This document shows positions 6,314-8,321 of a stretch of DNA of 8,321 nucleotides, one piece after another. The notes beneath the pieces are model-generated. The model was given only the letters and a program-made list of their open reading frames with translations, was not told the origin of the DNA and did not search any database. The DNA is taken from the NCBI GenBank assembly GCA_012036375.1, contig JAAUOI010000117.1, positions 1-8,321 on the forward strand, read 5' to 3'. The translations under genes were made by a program, and so were the position numbers. The stretch comes from Allobrachymonas sp. (lineage in GTDB: Bacteria > Pseudomonadota > Gammaproteobacteria > Burkholderiales > Burkholderiaceae_C). Numbering within the stretch: position 1 is the first letter of the stretch; each line of letters begins with the position of its first letter.

Positions 6314-7147
6314 ATGAACACCACCAACATGCTCCGCCGTCGCTCCTTCATTGCAATGAATATCCTAGCTGCCAGCGCCCTATTGGCAACGGCTACTAGC
6401 ACATTCGCCCAAACTTTTGACCATAATTACACCGCTTGGAATACTCTACTCGCCAAGCATGTGAAATGGCTGCCTGATAACAAGCAAAGCCGCGCCAATT
6501 ACAAAGGTTTTGCCGCAGATCGCGCCGAACTCAAGAGCGTGCTCGATAGCCTCTCAGCAGTGAGCCAAGCGCAGTTCAATGGCTGGAGCAAAGAGCAGCA
6601 AATGGCGTTTTTAATCAATGCTTACAACGCCTTCACGGTAGAGATCATCCTCTCTAAATACCCCGACATCAAATCCATCAAAGAACTGGGCAGTTTCAAT
6701 CGTGGCCCGTGGAAGAATGAGTTTTTCACCCTGCTGGGCAGCAAGCGCCACCTCGATTGGATCGAACACGAGCAATTGCGCCCCAAATACGCCGAACCGC
6801 GTGTGCATGTGGCCGTCAACTGCGCCAGCATTGGCTGCCCTGCTCTTTTCCCAGAAGCGTTTACTGCGCCGAAGATGGATGCGATGCTGGAAGATGGCAT
6901 GCGCAAGTTTTTAGGTGATCGCACCCGCAATAAATACGAAGGCGGCAAGCTCCAAGTCTCCAACATCTTCAAATGGTTCAAAGAAGATTTTGAAAAGGGC
7001 AACAAGGGCTTTGCTAAGCTGGAAGACGTGTTCGCCAAATACGCCGAGTTAATGACTTCCGATGCAGCCGCCCAAGCGCAAATCAAGGCCAAGACAGTCT
7101 CCATCAGTCATTTGGATTACGACTGGTCGCTCAACGATAGCAAGTAA
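6314..7147 (+). CDS. Exported DUF547 family protein
   Basis: A 277-residue protein with a DUF547 domain over almost its whole mature length. The family marks are FLINAYNAFTVE (99-110), a PWK motif (132-134), the W-I-E-H segment (149-152), HVAVNCASIGCPALFP (165-180) with C170 and C175, and a closing LDYDWSLN (267-274). The biochemical function of bacterial DUF547 proteins is not established to my knowledge. The conserved Cys and His residues could be catalytic or structural. The N-terminus is an export signal: RRRSFIA at 8-14, a hydrophobic stretch 17-27, and a probable cut after A32 (TFA-Q). The twin arginines followed by S-F-I resemble a Tat signal, though Sec export is equally possible. ATG 6314 gives the longest form with only a weak AAAGA upstream. 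ATG 6329, directly before the Arg cluster, is a good alternative. The DUF3047 gene follows ten bases after the stop. Confidence 0.92.
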   Translation: MNTTNMLRRRSFIAMNILAASALLATATSTFAQTFDHNYTAWNTLLAKHVKWLPDNKQSRANYKGFAADRAELKSVLDSLSAVSQAQFNGWSKEQQMAFLINAYNAFTVEIILSKYPDIKSIKELGSFNRGPWKNEFFTLLGSKRHLDWIEHEQLRPKYAEPRVHVAVNCASIGCPALFPEAFTAPKMDAMLEDGMRKFLGDRTRNKYEGGKLQVSNIFKWFKEDFEKGNKGFAKLEDVFAKYAELMTSDAAAQAQIKAKTVSISHLDYDWSLNDSK

Positions 7148-7157
7148 GCGAGCAATC

Positions 7158-7895
7158 ATGCGCTGGCTCACTTGGGCGTTGGCTGCGGCTTTATCATTTG
7201 CTTTGTCACCTTGGGTGCAAGCGGCATCACCACCTGCATTCTCTAGCGCGCCTACAGGCGCTGCACCGGCGCCTTGGCGGGTGATTGGTTTGCCTGAGCG
7301 CTATGCCAAACCGCTCACGCAGTTTGAAGTAGTTGATTTGGCAGGCAGCAAAGTGTTGCGCGTCAAAGCGGATCAGTCTTGGGGGACTTTGGCTTTTGGT
7401 AGCTCGCCAGCATTGCCTGTGACGCCGCAAACCACGCTCAAATGGCGTTGGCGGCTCGATCAAGGGCTTCCAGCCGCAGACCTGTCTCGCAAAGACACGG
7501 AGGACGCTGCGCTCAAAGTCTGCGTGAGTTTTGACATGAGCGCAGATCTCATCCCATCGGGTGAGCGTGCTCTGTTCAAATTCGTGCAGTTCTTCAGCCG
7601 CGATAAGTTACCCACAGCCACGCTGTGCTACCTCTGGGCGCAGAAAGAAGCCGTCGGGCACATTCAAGCCAGCCCCGTAACGAACCGTGTGCGCTACATC
7701 GTGCTCGCCAATGCCAATACACCTTTGCAAACATGGGTTGTACAAGAGCGCAACTTGTATGCTGATTTTTTAAAGGCTTTTGGGCATGAAGCCAGCGTAG
7801 TACCTGCGCGGAGTGCTATTATTATAGGAGCAGACTCAGATAATACGCGCTCCAGCAGCTTGGGCTATGTGGGTGATGTGCAGCACATCCCTTGA
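7158..7895 (+). CDS. Exported DUF3047 family protein
   Basis: A 245-residue protein of the DUF3047 family, whose function is unknown. Family-like features are the WRVIGLPERY opening (40-49), FEVVDLAGSKVLRVKAD (56-72), the W-R-W-R-L-D strand with LPAADLSRKDTEDAALKV (96-121), WVVQERNLYADFLKAFG (193-209), and the acidic C-terminal end with GADSDNTRSSSLGYVGD (224-240). The fold is probably a beta-sandwich, by inference from the strand pattern. Residues 1-22 form a signal peptide: Arg-2, a hydrophobic core at 4-17, and a probable cut at VQA-A (22/23), so the protein should be periplasmic. The frame is open back to 7062, inside the DUF547 gene, but only the ATG at 7158 puts a signal peptide at the start, and it sits ten bases after the DUF547 stop with GCGAG ahead. 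Both proteins are thus probably cotranslated from one message and exported together. Confidence 0.92.
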   Translation: MRWLTWALAAALSFALSPWVQAASPPAFSSAPTGAAPAPWRVIGLPERYAKPLTQFEVVDLAGSKVLRVKADQSWGTLAFGSSPALPVTPQTTLKWRWRLDQGLPAADLSRKDTEDAALKVCVSFDMSADLIPSGERALFKFVQFFSRDKLPTATLCYLWAQKEAVGHIQASPVTNRVRYIVLANANTPLQTWVVQERNLYADFLKAFGHEASVVPARSAIIIGADSDNTRSSSLGYVGDVQHIP

Positions 7896-7906
7896 ATCTA
7901 AGTTTC

Positions 7907-7924
7907 GGATTTGCGCGTAAATCC
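7907..7924. repeat. Inverted repeat GGATTT-GCGCGT-AAATCC
   Basis: Perfect six-base arms, extendable by a G-T wobble to leave a CGCG loop, start 12 bases after the DUF3047 stop. As RNA it would fold into a small hairpin, but no T run follows, so it is not a standard terminator. It could also be a protein-binding palindrome upstream of the ATP-grasp gene. The 90-base gap otherwise shows no clear promoter. Confidence 0.3.
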
Positions 7925-7985
7925 TAGGTGCGAGGTCTGTAAGAAAAAACCTGCTGCGCAGACAATACCTCAATACTTTCGCCAC

Positions 7986-8321
7986 ATGAACAAAACCCTG
8001 CTGCTCTTCAACTACGACTGGGATGCCGCCGGCGCTCAAGCGCTTGCCGCAAAAGGCCAGTGCTTTGATTCTCGCGGCTTCGATCTTTTCTCCTTTCCGA
8101 GCAATGCGAATCTGCCCTTGTTCGACATGGATCGCTTCGTGACCAAGCTCGCTGGTCAATCCAAAAAACAAGGCTGGACGGCGGTCAGCTCGCAGCATGA
8201 GCAATTTGGTGCACTCGCCGCCGCCCTACTTGCTGAAAAGATGGGTTGGCCGGGCACATCGCCGACAGCCGTCGCCGCGTGTCAACACAAGCTCTATGCC
8301 CGCCAAGTGCTGCAGAAAGTG
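7986..8321 (+). CDS. Pre-ATP-grasp/ATP-grasp domain protein, 3' end outside the window
   Basis: The first 112 codons of a gene that runs off the window with no stop. The visible part opens with a short strand (LLLFNYDWDA, 5-14) that resembles the Rossmann-like pre-ATP-grasp domain. It continues through SSQHEQFGALAAALLAEKMG (68-87) to WPGTSPTAVAACQHKLYARQ (88-107). That last stretch, with a Gly, then a short helix and a Lys-x-x-x-Arg pattern, matches the region just before the nucleotide-binding lobe of ATP-grasp ligases. Such enzymes join a carboxylate to an amine or thiol using ATP. The substrate cannot be told from this fragment. No signal peptide is seen, so it acts in the cytoplasm. The ATG at 7986 lacks a strong ribosome binding site but is the first start of the open frame. 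It lies 90 bases after the DUF3047 gene and may share its transcript. Confidence 0.8.
   Translation, partial: MNKTLLLFNYDWDAAGAQALAAKGQCFDSRGFDLFSFPSNANLPLFDMDRFVTKLAGQSKKQGWTAVSSQHEQFGALAAALLAEKMGWPGTSPTAVAACQHKLYARQVLQKV

Noticed and set aside
7062..7157. Upstream extension of the DUF3047 gene
   Set aside because: It lies inside the DUF547 gene in another frame and would place about 32 charged residues before a clear signal peptide that begins at the ATG at 7158.
7256..7274. Hairpin AGGCGC-N7-GCGCCT early in the DUF3047 gene
   Set aside because: It is within an Ala/Pro-rich coding stretch with GC-rich codons, and nothing suggests a regulatory role.
7941..7963. Possible minus-strand terminator (CTGC-GCA-GCAG then a T run on the minus strand)
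   Set aside because: The stem is only four bases and there is no minus-strand gene to terminate; on the + strand the order is wrong.

Overview
The window carries seven genes, or eight reading frames because one gene is broken. All lie on the + strand and are packed closely, with base composition near 50% GC by eye. The protein styles point to a betaproteobacterium of the Burkholderiales, probably near Comamonadaceae: a kinase H-box of the HD-RQPL type, a VTT-domain/flavoprotein disulfide oxidoreductase fusion, and DUF547 and DUF3047 proteins next to a pre-ATP-grasp protein. This placement is inferred from family resemblance only. There are no RNA genes, insertion sequences, CRISPR arrays or phage genes.

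Left block (1-3923): an apparent three-gene unit. It begins with the 3' part of an unrecognised, probably exported protein with a fibronectin-like C-terminal module. After 14 bases comes a NarL/LuxR-type response regulator, which overlaps by four bases (GTGA) a hybrid histidine kinase with six membrane segments and a C-terminal receiver. All phosphotransfer residues are intact, so this looks like a working signalling pair with an uncharacterised signal.

Middle (3924-4067): the only sizeable intergenic gap in the window. It holds two inverted repeats and weak promoter-like boxes, and probably drives the right block.

Right block (4068-8321): a membrane-anchored flavoprotein gene (VTT/SNARE-associated domain fused to a mercuric-reductase-like disulfide oxidoreductase), an exported DUF547 protein, an exported DUF3047 protein, and the first 112 codons of an ATP-grasp-type protein. 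The flavoprotein gene is broken. Reading all three frames shows that its N-terminal domain can be rebuilt only by restoring four single bases, near 4146-4153, 4205-4209, 4228-4232 and 4503-4506. The first three sum to a codon, so the 147-residue frame looks intact although about 26 of its residues are out of frame. The fourth leaves a stop with an overlapping GTG restart. The repaired protein would be about 720 residues. Base-loss errors in short runs and very recent gene decay both fit.

The most interesting content is this combination of a membrane redox flavoprotein, DUF547, DUF3047 and ATP-grasp genes, which may be an uncharacterised envelope-associated system, together with the hidden frameshift cluster in its first gene.
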